Assembly (NCBI RefSeq): GCF_001691415.1 | Contig: NZ_LRRR01000001.1 | Location: 555,006-619,005 of the forward strand | Reading direction: 5' to 3' | DNA: 64,000 bases | DNA from: Pararhodobacter sp. CCB-MM2 | GTDB lineage: Bacteria; Pseudomonadota; Alphaproteobacteria; Rhodobacterales; Rhodobacteraceae | In this document: piece after piece, positions 1 through 8,221 of the stretch | How the letters are laid out: each line of letters begins with the position of its first letter | How positions within the stretch are numbered: the first letter of the stretch is position 1 | Position numbers and translations under genes: made by a program | Notes under the pieces: model-generated | Seen by the model: the letters and a program-made list of their open reading frames with translations, nothing else | Databases searched by the model: none | Told to the model about the DNA's origin: nothing

Positions 1-1833
1 CTCGGCGGCGCAGGTCTGGACGTAGATCAGGGCCGAGACGCCCTTGGTTTCCGCCAGCTTGTCCTGCACCTTCATCAGCTCGGCGCGCTCGACCTTCTCG
101 ATGCCCGAGGGGAATTGCGACAGGTCGAGTTCTTCCTTCTCGTCATAGACCACGACCACAGGATCGACGCCCATCGCCTTGATTTCGCGCGCAATCTGAT
201 AGGCGGTCAGCCCGCCCTCATTGCGCTGGCCGCCGGTCATGGCGACCGCGTCGTTGAACAGGATCTTGTAGGTGATCGTCGTTTTCGCCGCCAAGGCCGC
301 GCGGATCGCCTGCACACCCGAGTGGTTATAGGTCCCGTCGCCCAAGTTCTGGAACACATGGCCGCGATGCGAGAACAGGCTCTCGCCGATCCAGTTCGCC
401 CCCTCGCCGCCCATATGGGTGAAGCCCAGCGTCTCGCGGTCCATCCACTGCACCATGTAGTGACAGCCGATCCCGGCATAGGCACGGCTGCCCTCGGGCA
501 CCTTGGTCGAGGAGTTATGCGGGCAGCCCGAGCAGAACCACGGCGTGCGCTGCGCGATGTCGCGGGCATTGTCGGCGCGGCGGGTCTCGACCAGACGCTC
601 CAGCCCCTTCACCACGCTATCAGAGGCACAGCCCTCCTCGGTGAAGATCGCGCCCAGCTTCTCGGCGATCATCACCGGATCAAGGGCATAGCGGGTCGGG
701 AACAGCTCTTCCGAGTGCATCCCGCCGGCGCCACCCTTGTACCAGCCATAGACCCGGCGGCCGCGACGGTCGTCGAAGATCGCTTCCTTGATCTGCACCT
801 CGATCAGCTTGCGCTTCTCCTCGACGCAGATGATCAGGTCGAGGTCATCGGCCCAATCGTGGAACGAGGTCATGTCCAGCGGCCAGGTCTGGCCGACCTT
901 GTAGGTGGTGATCCCCAGCCGCTCGCATTCCGCCTCATCGAGGCCCAGCAGCCCCAGCGCATGCACGAGGTCGAGCCAGTTCTTGCCGGCCGCCACCAGA
1001 CCGATCTTCGCGCCAGGCTTGTGCCAGACCGGCTTGTCCATGCGGTTCGCGCGGCTGAAGGCCTCGGCGGCGAAACGCTTGTAGTCGATCATCCGCGCTT
1101 CCTGCGCGACGGGCGTGTCTTGCAGGCGGATGTTGAGCCCACCCTCGGGCATCTGGAACTCGGGGCGCACGAATTGCATCCGGTGCGGATTGCCATCGAC
1201 GACGGCGGTGGCCTCGATGGTGTCCTTCATCGTCTTCAGCCCGACCCAGAGCCCGGAAAACCGGCTGAGTTCATAGGCATAATGGCCGTAATCGAGGATC
1301 TCCTGCACGCCGGCGGGCGACACGATCGGCATATAGGCGTCGACCATGGCCCAGTCCGACTGGTGCAGCACGGTCGAGCTTTCGCCCGTATGATCATCGC
1401 CCATCGCCATGATGACCCCGCCGTTCTTCGACGTGCCGGCCATGTTGGCATGCTTCATCGGGTCGCCCGAGCGGTCAACGCCCGGCCCCTTGCCGTACCA
1501 CAAAGCGAAGACGCCGTCGTACTTGCCCTCGCCCCGCAGCTCGGCCTGCTGGCTGCCCCAGACGGCGGTGGCGGCGAGGTCTTCGTTCAGCCCCTCCTGA
1601 AACCGCACCTGCGCCGCGTCGAGGAAGGGCTTGGCCTTCGTCATCTGCAGATCGACCGCGCCCAGGGGCGAGCCCCGGTAGCCGGTCACATAGCCTGCGG
1701 TGTTCAGCCCGGCGGCGCGGTCGCGCTCGTGCTGGGCGATCATCAGGCGCACGAGGGCCTGGGTTCCGTTCAGAAGGACCGGCGACTTCTCAAGGTCGAA
1801 ACGGTCGTTCAGAGACACTGTCTGCTTACCCAT
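1..1833 (-). CDS. Indolepyruvate ferredoxin oxidoreductase, fused type (3' end beyond window)
   Basis: The first 611 residues of a large 2-oxoacid:ferredoxin oxidoreductase are visible; the reading frame is open through base 1. The family uses thiamine diphosphate and Fe-S chemistry to convert arylpyruvates such as indolepyruvate to aryl-acyl-CoA. The N-terminus has the pyruvate-oxidoreductase-like start (VTGYRGSPLGAVD, about residues 48-60). A CSGCPHN segment lies near residue 431 and the ThDP motif GDGTYNHSG near 496. Fused alphaproteobacterial versions are about 1,140 residues, so roughly half is missing here. The ATG at 1833 follows GGGAGG. It is divergent from a LysR gene 178 bp away, its likely regulator. 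Confidence 0.88.
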   Translation of the reverse strand, partial: MGKQTVSLNDRFDLEKSPVLLNGTQALVRLMIAQHERDRAAGLNTAGYVTGYRGSPLGAVDLQMTKAKPFLDAAQVRFQEGLNEDLAATAVWGSQQAELRGEGKYDGVFALWYGKGPGVDRSGDPMKHANMAGTSKNGGVIMAMGDDHTGESSTVLHQSDWAMVDAYMPIVSPAGVQEILDYGHYAYELSRFSGLWVGLKTMKDTIEATAVVDGNPHRMQFVRPEFQMPEGGLNIRLQDTPVAQEARMIDYKRFAAEAFSRANRMDKPVWHKPGAKIGLVAAGKNWLDLVHALGLLGLDEAECERLGITTYKVGQTWPLDMTSFHDWADDLDLIICVEEKRKLIEVQIKEAIFDDRRGRRVYGWYKGGAGGMHSEELFPTRYALDPVMIAEKLGAIFTEEGCASDSVVKGLERLVETRRADNARDIAQRTPWFCSGCPHNSSTKVPEGSRAYAGIGCHYMVQWMDRETLGFTHMGGEGANWIGESLFSHRGHVFQNLGDGTYNHSGVQAIRAALAAKTTITYKILFNDAVAMTGGQRNEGGLTAYQIAREIKAMGVDPVVVVYDEKEELDLSQFPSGIEKVERAELMKVQDKLAETKGVSALIYVQTCAAE

Positions 1834-1895
1834 CGTGCACCCTCCCCAGTGCTTGCCGATTAGCTGGCCATTGCCGCAGCAACAGAGGCAGTATA

Positions 1896-1912
1896 GGTCA
1901 CAAATGCTGACC
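1896..1912. promoter_or_regulatory. Palindrome GGTCA-N7-TGACC, candidate LysR-type operator
   Basis: A perfect 5-bp dyad with a 7-base spacer lies in the 178-bp gap between the oxidoreductase and LysR genes. It contains the T-N11-A pattern of LysR-type sites (T1898 to A1910). On the minus strand a TATACT hexamer (1895-1890) follows directly, as expected for an activator site beside the -10 of the oxidoreductase gene. No good -35 is visible. Binding is inferred. Confidence 0.45.
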
Positions 1913-2011
1913 TTAAAAGCCTCCTCAACGATTTCTTGTCTTTTCGCTTCAAGACTGATCCCCTAGAAGCGGCTTCGCAACGGATGGCAGCAGGAAACAG
2001 ATAATTCCGCG

Positions 2012-2917
2012 ATGGATTGGGACAAACTGAGAATCTTCCACGCGGTTGCCGATGCCGGCAGCCTGACCCACGCCGGCGACACGCTGGGGTTGAGCCAGTC
2101 TGCCGTGAGTCGTCAGATTCGCGGCCTTGAAGAATCTCTGGGCACGACCCTGTTCCACCGCCACGCCCGCGGGCTGATCCTGACCGAACAGGGCGAGCTT
2201 CTGTTCGACGCCACGCGCGCGATGAGCAAAAGGCTGGAAACCGCCTCGGCCCGGATCCGCGACAGCGAGGAAGAGGTCTATGGCGAGCTGCGCGTGACCT
2301 CGACCACCGCTTTCGGGACGCTATGGCTGGCCCCGCGCCTGCCGACGCTCTACGCCAAGTATCCGGAGTTGAAGATCGACCTGATGCTGGAAGAGCGCGT
2401 GCTCGACCTGCCGATGCGGGAGGCCGATGTCGCCATCCGCATGAAGGAGCCCAGCCAGGCCGACCTGATCCGCAAGCGGCTGATGGGCGTTCGCATGCGC
2501 CTCTATGCGTCGCAGGAATACCTCCGCCAGAACGGCACGCCGCATTCCATCGCCGAAATCGCCCAGCACCGGCTGGTCTGCCAGAACGCCAATGCCCATC
2601 AGGTGTCAGCCGGCGCCGCGCTGGTGCGGGAGCTGATGACTCAGCAGATCCGCACGACCTTCACCGTCAACAACTACTTTGGCGTGCTGCAGGCGGTGGT
2701 GAACCATCTCGGCGTGGGTGTGCTGCCTGATTACCTGACCGAGGACTTCCCGCAACTGGTCCGCGTTCTGCCCGATGTGGAAAGCGCCGAGGTTCCCGTG
2801 TTCCTCGCCTATCCGGAAGAATTGCGTCATTCCAAGCGTGTATCGGCTTTCCGCGATTTCGTCCTCGAGGGGGTGATCGCCTATAGGCGGAACAGAACCG
2901 GCCCCAGCACCGAGTAA
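2012..2917 (+). CDS. LysR-family transcriptional regulator
   Basis: 301 residues, the usual LysR length. The N-terminal winged helix-turn-helix covers about residues 1-60 (LSQSAVSRQIRGLEESLG is the recognition segment), followed by a LysR substrate-binding domain (about 90-295). It is divergent from the indolepyruvate oxidoreductase gene, the usual arrangement of a LysR regulator and its target, with a palindrome at 1896-1912 between them. The inducer cannot be predicted; an aromatic amino acid breakdown product would fit the neighbour. Confidence 0.9.
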   Translation: MDWDKLRIFHAVADAGSLTHAGDTLGLSQSAVSRQIRGLEESLGTTLFHRHARGLILTEQGELLFDATRAMSKRLETASARIRDSEEEVYGELRVTSTTAFGTLWLAPRLPTLYAKYPELKIDLMLEERVLDLPMREADVAIRMKEPSQADLIRKRLMGVRMRLYASQEYLRQNGTPHSIAEIAQHRLVCQNANAHQVSAGAALVRELMTQQIRTTFTVNNYFGVLQAVVNHLGVGVLPDYLTEDFPQLVRVLPDVESAEVPVFLAYPEELRHSKRVSAFRDFVLEGVIAYRRNRTGPSTE

Positions 2918-2956
2918 CTCTCCCCCAAGTTGCGCTTACCTTAGGTGAGGCATGCG

Positions 2957-2981
2957 TGCAACGCATCGCGGCTATGTTGCA
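2957..2981. promoter_or_regulatory. Dyad TGCAAC-N13-GTTGCA upstream of the small RNA promoter
   Basis: A perfect 6-bp inverted repeat with a 13-base spacer, ending 15 bp before the -35 element of the small RNA. As RNA it would extend to 9 pairs with one G-U, but no T run follows, so a DNA operator is more likely than a terminator. No regulator can be named. Confidence 0.3.
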
Positions 2982-2996
2982 TGCGCAGCGACCTTA

Positions 2997-3025
2997 TTGT
3001 TGAACGCATGCAGCGTGTCGATTAT
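2997..3025 (+). promoter_or_regulatory. Sigma-70-type promoter of the small RNA
   Basis: TTGTTG (2997-3002), a 17-base spacer, then GATTAT (3020-3025). Start of transcription would fall near 3032, just before the first hairpin of the RNA, giving a transcript of about 80 nt that ends at the terminator at 3082-3111. Confidence 0.5.
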
Positions 3026-3031
3026 GTCGGG

Positions 3032-3111
3032 ACATGAGATACATGGCTGAGCCGTGTATCTTTACCTCCCTGTTGGACTTGGGCCGAGCGATTGCTCGGC
3101 CTCCTTTTTTT
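3032..3111 (+). ncRNA. mmgR: Probable small RNA, MmgR/suhB-like
   Basis: Two hairpins with an unpaired middle: a 9-bp stem with one G-U (3038-3046 with 3052-3060), a single-stranded TTTACCTCCCTGTTGGACTT (3061-3080), then a perfect 8-bp GC stem (3082-3089 with 3094-3101) and seven T. The C-rich unpaired stretch could pair with Shine-Dalgarno sequences. Length (about 80 nt), layout and the unpaired sequence match my memory of the MmgR/suhB family of alphaproteobacteria, about 77 nt in Sinorhizobium, where it limits polyhydroxybutyrate granules. The family assignment is from memory and needs an Rfam search. Confidence 0.62.
3082..3111 (+). terminator. Intrinsic terminator of the small RNA
   Basis: Perfect 8-bp stem GGCCGAGC/GCTCGGCC with a GATT loop, followed by TCC and seven T. 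Confidence 0.9.
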
Positions 3112-3308
3112 CCGGACCCTGCGTCGGAAAATCCGGCATCTTCCCCCTGCCTGCCCCGACTTAGCGCCCCGGATCGTCCTGACGACCGGCAATCGCGAAA
3201 TTTTCGTGTTTCCGGCGCTTCGCGGCCTTTCCTCGCAGCGTCCTTGCGCCTAAAAGCGCCGCATCTGCGAAGCACCGGGCCGCCTTTGGGGCCGCTATGG
3301 GGGATGGA

Positions 3309-5468
3309 ATGCAAGAACCCGAGATCACCACCGACCTCATCGCCGCGCATGGCCTCAAGCCGGACGAATACGCGCGTATCCTCGAGATCATCGGGCGCGA
3401 ACCGACCTTCACCGAACTCGGCATCTTCTCGGCCATGTGGAACGAGCATTGCTCGTACAAGTCGTCGAAGAAATGGCTGCGCACCCTGCCGACCAAAGGC
3501 CCGCAAGTGATCTGCGGCCCGGGTGAAAACGCGGGCGTGGTCGATATCGGCGACGGTCAGGCGCTGATCTTCAAGATGGAGAGCCACAACCACCCGTCCT
3601 ACATCGAGCCCCATCAGGGTGCGGCGACGGGCGTGGGCGGCATCCTGCGCGACGTCTTCACCATGGGCGCGCGCCCGATCGCCGCGATGAACGCGCTGTC
3701 GTTCGGCCTGCCGTCCCATCCCAAGACCGCTCATATCGTCAAGGGCGTGGTCGAGGGCATCGGCAGCTACGGCAATTGCTTCGGCGTGCCGAACGTGGGC
3801 GGCGAGGTTCGCTTCCATGCCAGCTATAACGGCAACTGCCTTGTGAACGCCTTCGCGGCGGGCCTCGCGGATGCCGACAAGATCTTCTACTCGGCCGCCT
3901 CGGGCGTCGGCATGCCCGTCGTCTATCTCGGCGCCAAGACCGGCCGGGATGGCGTCGGCGGCGCGACCATGGCGTCCGCGGAATTCGACGACACCATCGA
4001 GGAGAAGCGTCCCACCGTTCAGGTCGGCGACCCCTTCACCGAAAAGCGGCTGATGGAAGCCACGCTGGAGCTGATGGCGACCGGTGCGGTGATCTCGATC
4101 CAGGACATGGGCGCGGCGGGTCTGACCTGCTCGGCCGTGGAGATGGGCGACAAGGGCGGCCTCGGGATCAAGCTGACGCTCGACGCCGTGCCGCAGCGCG
4201 AAACCGGCATGACGGCCTATGAGATGATGCTCTCGGAAAGCCAGGAGCGCATGCTGATGGTCCTCCACCCCGAGAAGGAGGCCGAAGCCCGCGCCGTCTT
4301 CGAGAAATGGGATCTCGACTTTGCCATCGTCGGCGAGACGATCCCCGAGGACCGCTTCCTGATCGTCCACGGCAACGAGGTGAAAGCCGACCTGCCGCTG
4401 TCGAAGTTGTCGTCGGAAGCCCCGGAATACGACCGCCCGTGGATCGAGACCCCGGCCGCCGAAGACCTCGCCCCGGTCGCGCAGATCGACCCAATCGACG
4501 GTCTGAAGGCGCTGATCTCCAGCCCCAGCTACGCCCACAAGGCCTGGGTCTACGAGCAATACGACCACATGGTTATGGCCGACACCGTGCGCGCACCGGG
4601 CCTCGGCGCCGGCGTCGTGCGGGTGCATGGCACGCCGAAGGCCATTGCCTTCACCTCGGACGTGACCCCGCGCTACGTCAAGGCCAACCCGTTCGAGGGT
4701 GGCAAGCAGGCCGTGGCCGAAGCCTATCGCAACCTGACCGCCTGTGGCGCCAAGCCGCTGGCCACCACCGACAACCTGAACTTCGGCAACCCAGAGAAGC
4801 CCGAGATCATGGGTCAGTTCGTGCTTGCCCTGAAGGGCATCGGCGCGGCCTGCTCGGTGCTGGACATGCCGATCGTCTCGGGCAACGTCTCGCTCTACAA
4901 CGAGACCGACGGCCAGGGCATCCTGCCGACCCCGACCATCGGCGCCGTGGGTCTCCTGGAGACGCTGGACGAGCTGATCGCTGGTCAGCCCGCCGCCGGG
5001 GATTTCGCGCTGGTGATCGGCGCGACCGAGGGTCATCTGGGCCAGTCGGCGATCCTCGCCGAGGTCTTCAACCGCGAAGACGGCGACGCGCCGCATGTCA
5101 ATCTCGATGACGAGAAGCGCAACGGCGAGTTCCTGCGCGCCAACCGTGGGCTGGTCAAGGCCGCGGCCGACCTGTCCGACGGCGGTCTGGCGCTGGCCGC
5201 TTTCGAGATGGCCGAAGGCGCGGGTCTGGGCGTCTCGCTCGACGCCGGTGAGATCGGCCAGCTGTTCGGCGAGGATCAGGCACGCTATCTCGTGGCCTGC
5301 TCGTTCGATCAGGCCGAGGCGCTGATGGTCGCTGCGAATGCCGCGGGTGTCACCGTGACCTCGGTGGGCAAGTTCGGCGGCGACGCCGTGTCGATGGGCG
5401 CCTCCTCGGCCCCCTTGGCCGAGCTGTCGGCGCTGTACCGCTCGTCCTTCGAAGCGGCGATCGGCTGA
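3309..5468 (+). CDS. purL: Phosphoribosylformylglycinamidine synthase subunit PurL
   Basis: Small-type PurL of about 719 residues, which works with PurQ and PurS to amidate formylglycinamide ribotide in purine synthesis, using ATP and glutamine-derived ammonia. The family segments WNEHCSYK (near residue 44) and ESHNHPS (near 90) are intact. I chose the ATG at 3309 (MQEPEITTD) over the in-frame ATG at 3297: GGGGGA lies just before 3309 and homologues begin at this residue. The 185 bp between the small RNA terminator and the start show no riboswitch I recognise. A strong terminator follows at 5476-5508. Confidence 0.95.
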   Translation: MQEPEITTDLIAAHGLKPDEYARILEIIGREPTFTELGIFSAMWNEHCSYKSSKKWLRTLPTKGPQVICGPGENAGVVDIGDGQALIFKMESHNHPSYIEPHQGAATGVGGILRDVFTMGARPIAAMNALSFGLPSHPKTAHIVKGVVEGIGSYGNCFGVPNVGGEVRFHASYNGNCLVNAFAAGLADADKIFYSAASGVGMPVVYLGAKTGRDGVGGATMASAEFDDTIEEKRPTVQVGDPFTEKRLMEATLELMATGAVISIQDMGAAGLTCSAVEMGDKGGLGIKLTLDAVPQRETGMTAYEMMLSESQERMLMVLHPEKEAEARAVFEKWDLDFAIVGETIPEDRFLIVHGNEVKADLPLSKLSSEAPEYDRPWIETPAAEDLAPVAQIDPIDGLKALISSPSYAHKAWVYEQYDHMVMADTVRAPGLGAGVVRVHGTPKAIAFTSDVTPRYVKANPFEGGKQAVAEAYRNLTACGAKPLATTDNLNFGNPEKPEIMGQFVLALKGIGAACSVLDMPIVSGNVSLYNETDGQGILPTPTIGAVGLLETLDELIAGQPAAGDFALVIGATEGHLGQSAILAEVFNREDGDAPHVNLDDEKRNGEFLRANRGLVKAAADLSDGGLALAAFEMAEGAGLGVSLDAGEIGQLFGEDQARYLVACSFDQAEALMVAANAAGVTVTSVGKFGGDAVSMGASSAPLAELSALYRSSFEAAIG

Positions 5469-5475
5469 AAGATCC

Positions 5476-5508
5476 GGCGGGAGGGGCAACCTTCCCGCCG
5501 TTCCTTTT
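5476..5508 (+). terminator. Intrinsic terminator after purL
   Basis: Perfect 7-bp stem GGCGGGA/TCCCGCC (5476-5482 with 5493-5499), then TTCCTTTT. Confidence 0.8.
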
Positions 5509-5509
5509 C

Positions 5510-5531
5510 GAGTATTTGAGACAAGGTGATG
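5510..5531 (+). repeat. Copy 1 of a 22-bp intergenic repeat
   Basis: GAGTATTTG-AG-ACAAGGTGATG. An almost identical copy, differing only in AG versus GA in the middle, lies at 55610-55631 after gatB. Both are on the plus strand, 41 and 33 nt past a stop codon. Here the last three bases form the start codon of the next gene, and AAGGTGAT resembles an extended Shine-Dalgarno sequence. Confidence 0.7.
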
Positions 5532-6035
5532 CGCAGCCTGCCCGAGTTGAAGGCCGAGTGTTCGCGTTGCGTGGCCCTGTGCTGCATGGCCCTGCCGTTC
5601 GACAAGGGCGAGGATTTCGCCCTCGACAAGCCGGCCCTGCACCCCTGCCCCAACCTGACAGACCATCACTGCACCATCCATGACAGCCTGCGCGAACGCG
5701 GCTTTCCGGGCTGTGCGCGCTACGATTGCCTCGGTGCCGGGCAGCGCGTGGTCGAGGAGGTGTTCGGCGATGCCGACTGGCAGCACGACGCCAGCCTGCG
5801 CGCACCGATGGGCGAGGCCTTCGCCATCTTGCGGCGCGTGCATGCCGGGCTGGAGCTGCTGAGCGTGGCCGAGCGCCTGTCCCTGCCCGAGCCCCTGTCG
5901 CGCGAACGCGCCGAGTTGCGGGCGCTCTATCATCCGCAGGCCGACTGGACGCTCGCCATGCTGCGCGCCTTTGCGGCACAGGATCCCGACAAGCGCCTGC
6001 AAGCCTTCCTCAAGGCCTTGCGCCCGCACGTTTAG
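5529..6035 (+). CDS. Cys-cluster protein of unknown function
   Basis: 168 residues with an N-terminal CSRCVALCC cluster (Cys11, 14, 18, 19), more Cys and His at about 45-70 (CPNL, HHCTIH, GCARYDCLG), then an alpha-helical C-terminal half. The spacing C-x2-C-x3-CC suggests a metal site like, but not the same as, the YkgJ/YcgN metal-chelating family, one member of which lies at 17395. I recall similar segments at the N-terminus of some pentapeptide-repeat proteins, but no function is known to me. The start is ATG 5529, or GTG 5526, inside the 22-bp repeat. It lies between purL and the BolA/glutaredoxin genes, so Fe-S or redox work is possible but unproven. Confidence 0.8.
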   Translation: MRSLPELKAECSRCVALCCMALPFDKGEDFALDKPALHPCPNLTDHHCTIHDSLRERGFPGCARYDCLGAGQRVVEEVFGDADWQHDASLRAPMGEAFAILRRVHAGLELLSVAERLSLPEPLSRERAELRALYHPQADWTLAMLRAFAAQDPDKRLQAFLKALRPHV

Positions 6036-6110
6036 CGCCATCGGACCGGCCCCGACCCTTGCGCGCAGACCCGCCGGGTTTTACATCTGTCTCAACCCAA
6101 GGAGACCTCT

Positions 6111-6353
6111 ATGGCCATCTCGGCAACCGAACTCGAAACCCTTCTGCGTGAGAGCTTTCCCGCAGCCCAGATCACCATCACCGACCTCGCGGGCGACGGG
6201 AACCATTATGCGGCCGAGATCATCGACGCCAGCTTCGCGGGCAAGAACCGCGTCCAGCAACAGCGCGACGTCTACGCGGCCCTGAAGGGCAAGATGGACG
6301 GCGCCCATGGCGAGCTGCACGCGCTGGCCCTGACCACCAAGGCCCCGGAATAA
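6111..6353 (+). CDS. BolA/IbaG-family protein
   Basis: 80 residues, the full length of a small BolA-like domain. The family forms [2Fe-2S]-bridged complexes with CGFS glutaredoxins and takes part in Fe-S cluster trafficking or iron sensing. The segment NHYAAEIIDASFAGKNRVQQ is the conserved core, including a candidate His ligand in GNHY. The CGFS glutaredoxin lies two genes downstream (6726), which supports a shared complex. ATG follows AAGGAG. Confidence 0.9.
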   Translation: MAISATELETLLRESFPAAQITITDLAGDGNHYAAEIIDASFAGKNRVQQQRDVYAALKGKMDGAHGELHALALTTKAPE

Positions 6354-6379
6354 GCCGTTCCCCCGCCCGAGGCCGAGCC

Positions 6380-6676
6380 ATGCGTGACAGCCGCGATCCG
6401 ACGGGTTGGCGCCTTGCGCTGATCACCGCGCTGGCCCTGATCGGATTGACGATCCACGCCGCCGTCACCGGGCCCGAGATCGGACTCACCGCGCCCGAGG
6501 CCGCCATGGCCCGGATCTTCCACGCGGCACTTCTGGCCTTGGTGCTGTTCTTCCTGACGCGCCTGTCACGGGTGACCGAAGGGCGCGAAAACAGGCGGCG
6601 GGCCACGGGACTTCTTCTTTTCATCGCCGGAATCGCGGGAACGGGGCTTCTCCTGCGCGATTTCGGTGTTATCTGA
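6380..6676 (+). CDS. Small integral membrane protein, unknown
   Basis: 98 residues with three hydrophobic stretches (about 12-30, 45-62 and 74-92) and an arginine-rich loop (RVTEGRENRRRA) between the second and third. No family recognised. It sits between the BolA and glutaredoxin genes on the same strand, with short gaps, and is probably co-transcribed. Confidence 0.7.
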   Translation: MRDSRDPTGWRLALITALALIGLTIHAAVTGPEIGLTAPEAAMARIFHAALLALVLFFLTRLSRVTEGRENRRRATGLLLFIAGIAGTGLLLRDFGVI

Positions 6677-6725
6677 CACGGCAAACCTGCTCCGCCACAG
6701 CGGCGTGACGACGAAAGGACCAGCA

Positions 6726-7085
6726 ATGAGCGTTCAGGACCAGATCCGCGAGACGGTCGAAGGCAATGACGTGGTGCTCTTCATGAAGGGCACCAAGACC
6801 ATGCCGCAATGTGGCTTCTCCAGCCGCGTCGCCGGCGTGCTGAACTTCATGGGCGTCGAATATTCCGACGTGAACGTTCTGGCCGATGCCGACATCCGGC
6901 AAGGCATCAAGGATTTCTCGGACTGGCCGACGATCCCGCAGCTTTACGTCAAGGGCGAATTCGTCGGCGGCTGCGACATCATCACCGAGATGACCCTTTC
7001 GGGCGAGCTGGACCAGCTGTTCGAAGCCAAGGGCGTGGCCTATGACAAGGACGCTGCCGACAAGATCCGCGAAGCGAACGCCTGA
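6726..7085 (+). CDS. grxD: Monothiol glutaredoxin, Grx4 type
   Basis: 119 residues of the single-domain CGFS class. The active site is MPQCGFS (near residues 31-37), followed by the glutathione-binding WPTIPQLYVKGEFVGGCD segment. These proteins bind a [2Fe-2S] cluster with glutathione and pass it on, often with a BolA partner, encoded two genes upstream. The frame is open further upstream, but the ATG at 6726 has AAAGGA at proper spacing and gives the family N-terminus. Confidence 0.95.
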   Translation: MSVQDQIRETVEGNDVVLFMKGTKTMPQCGFSSRVAGVLNFMGVEYSDVNVLADADIRQGIKDFSDWPTIPQLYVKGEFVGGCDIITEMTLSGELDQLFEAKGVAYDKDAADKIREANA

Positions 7086-7108
7086 TCCGTTCCCGCGCAG
7101 ATAGAAGG

Positions 7109-7136
7109 GCCGGCCCCCATGGGTGCCGGCTTTTTT
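7109..7136 (+). terminator. Intrinsic terminator after the glutaredoxin gene
   Basis: GCCGGC/GCCGGC stem (7109-7114 with 7125-7130) around a CCATGG-centred loop, then six T. Confidence 0.85.
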
Positions 7137-7214
7137 CATGCCCGATGGTGCGGTTTGATTGAACCACGGGCCCGCGCGGGCCGACCCATGGTCAGTTGCA
7201 CCAAGGGTTTCATC

Positions 7215-7370
7215 ATGTCGCTCCTCCTCCTCGCCTCTGCCGCGCTGCTCCTCCTGCCGATCGGGTCGGGCTGTCTGGAGCTTGTGCAGCGCCAACGCGC
7301 GATCCGCGCCCGACGGGCCGAAGCCTTGGAGTATTTCGCCACCGCCACGCCCGCCGCAATCCTGCCCTGA
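7215..7370 (+). CDS. Possible small membrane peptide
   Basis: 51 residues: a hydrophobic N-terminal helix (about 2-20) followed by a basic stretch (QRQRAIRARRAE). AAGGG stands 7 nt before the ATG. No family recognised; it could be a chance frame in GC-rich DNA. It lies between the glutaredoxin terminator and the anchored protein at 7454. Confidence 0.4.
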   Translation: MSLLLLASAALLLLPIGSGCLELVQRQRAIRARRAEALEYFATATPAAILP

Positions 7371-7453
7371 GGGCTTGAAATCCCGGCCTTTTCCGGGTCC
7401 CTTGGGATCTTTCCATTCGCCCCAAACCTATTCCGATCCTGTCAGGAGCCTTT

Positions 7454-8158
7454 ATGGACATCCCGATCCCCGCCCTTTTGATCTTCGTTCTGGTGTTCGG
7501 GGGCCTGATAGCCGCCCTCGTCTTCGCCTATCGCAAAGAACAGGCCCGCCGCGCCGCCTATGTCGCGCTGGCCGAGCGTCGGGGCCTGAGCTACGAACTA
7601 CGTACCAGCATGAGCCGCCCCGCCGAGGTCCATTTCGCCGACAAGGAGAGCGACCTCACCATCACCGTGGTCCGTCGCAAGGCCCACAAGACCAGCAAGG
7701 GCCAGTCCATCCAGGGCGGCACGACCGAGCTGCGGATGGGGGATCCCCGTCTGCAAGGCGCGCTGATCCTCTATGCCCCGGCCATGCCGAAGAAATTCGA
7801 CGGCGTTGCCAATGCGCTCATGGGCGCCTTCGACAACAAGGTCGCCAAATTCCTGATCGGCAAGATGTTCGGCGACGAGATCGGCGCCTACATGGGCCAG
7901 ATGACCGAGCAGCCCTCGCCGGACGGCATCGCGCTGACGATCCTCGGCAATGTCGATCCCGATCCGATGTTCGACCCCGCCGCTGCCCATCGCGCGCTGG
8001 AGACCGCCCCCAAGGGCGGTGGCGCCGACCGCGCGACGATGATCCTTGTGACCGAGGCCGGAACGCGCATCCGCATGGGCCGCGACCTGCTGGAGGCCGA
8101 GGAGATCGAGAAACTTCTCGATGCGGGCCTCATGCTTCGGTCCGAACTGCAACGCTGA
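7454..8158 (+). CDS. Membrane-anchored hypothetical protein
   Basis: 234 residues with one N-terminal transmembrane helix (about 6-26) followed by KEQARR, so the C-terminal 200 residues should face the cytoplasm. That part is a mixed alpha/beta domain with no motif I recognise. AGGAG precedes the ATG. It is convergent with zapA, with a bidirectional terminator between. Confidence 0.8.
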   Translation: MDIPIPALLIFVLVFGGLIAALVFAYRKEQARRAAYVALAERRGLSYELRTSMSRPAEVHFADKESDLTITVVRRKAHKTSKGQSIQGGTTELRMGDPRLQGALILYAPAMPKKFDGVANALMGAFDNKVAKFLIGKMFGDEIGAYMGQMTEQPSPDGIALTILGNVDPDPMFDPAAAHRALETAPKGGGADRATMILVTEAGTRIRMGRDLLEAEEIEKLLDAGLMLRSELQR

Positions 8159-8164
8159 CACGAC

Positions 8165-8194
8165 AAAAGGCGCGTCCTGACGGGCGCGCCTTTT
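8165..8194. terminator. Bidirectional intrinsic terminator
   Basis: Perfect 10-bp stem AAAAGGCGCG/CGCGCCTTTT (8165-8174 with 8185-8194), serving the gene at 7454 on the plus strand and zapA on the minus strand. Confidence 0.9.
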
Positions 8195-8221
8195 GACTAT
8201 GCTTCGAACAATCGGTCGCGG

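Noticed and set aside
2994..6041. A 1,015-codon open frame on the minus strand across purL
   Set aside because: It is antisense to purL, whose motifs are intact. Long shadow frames are expected in GC-rich DNA with strong third-position bias. The same applies to the frames antisense to the oxidoreductase (115-1863), tkt (9335-11554) and the LysM gene (38300-39565).
8195..8221. Possible 6S RNA next to zapA
   Set aside because: Only 27 bases separate the zapA stop from the terminator, too short for 6S RNA, and the neighbour is an unrelated convergent gene.
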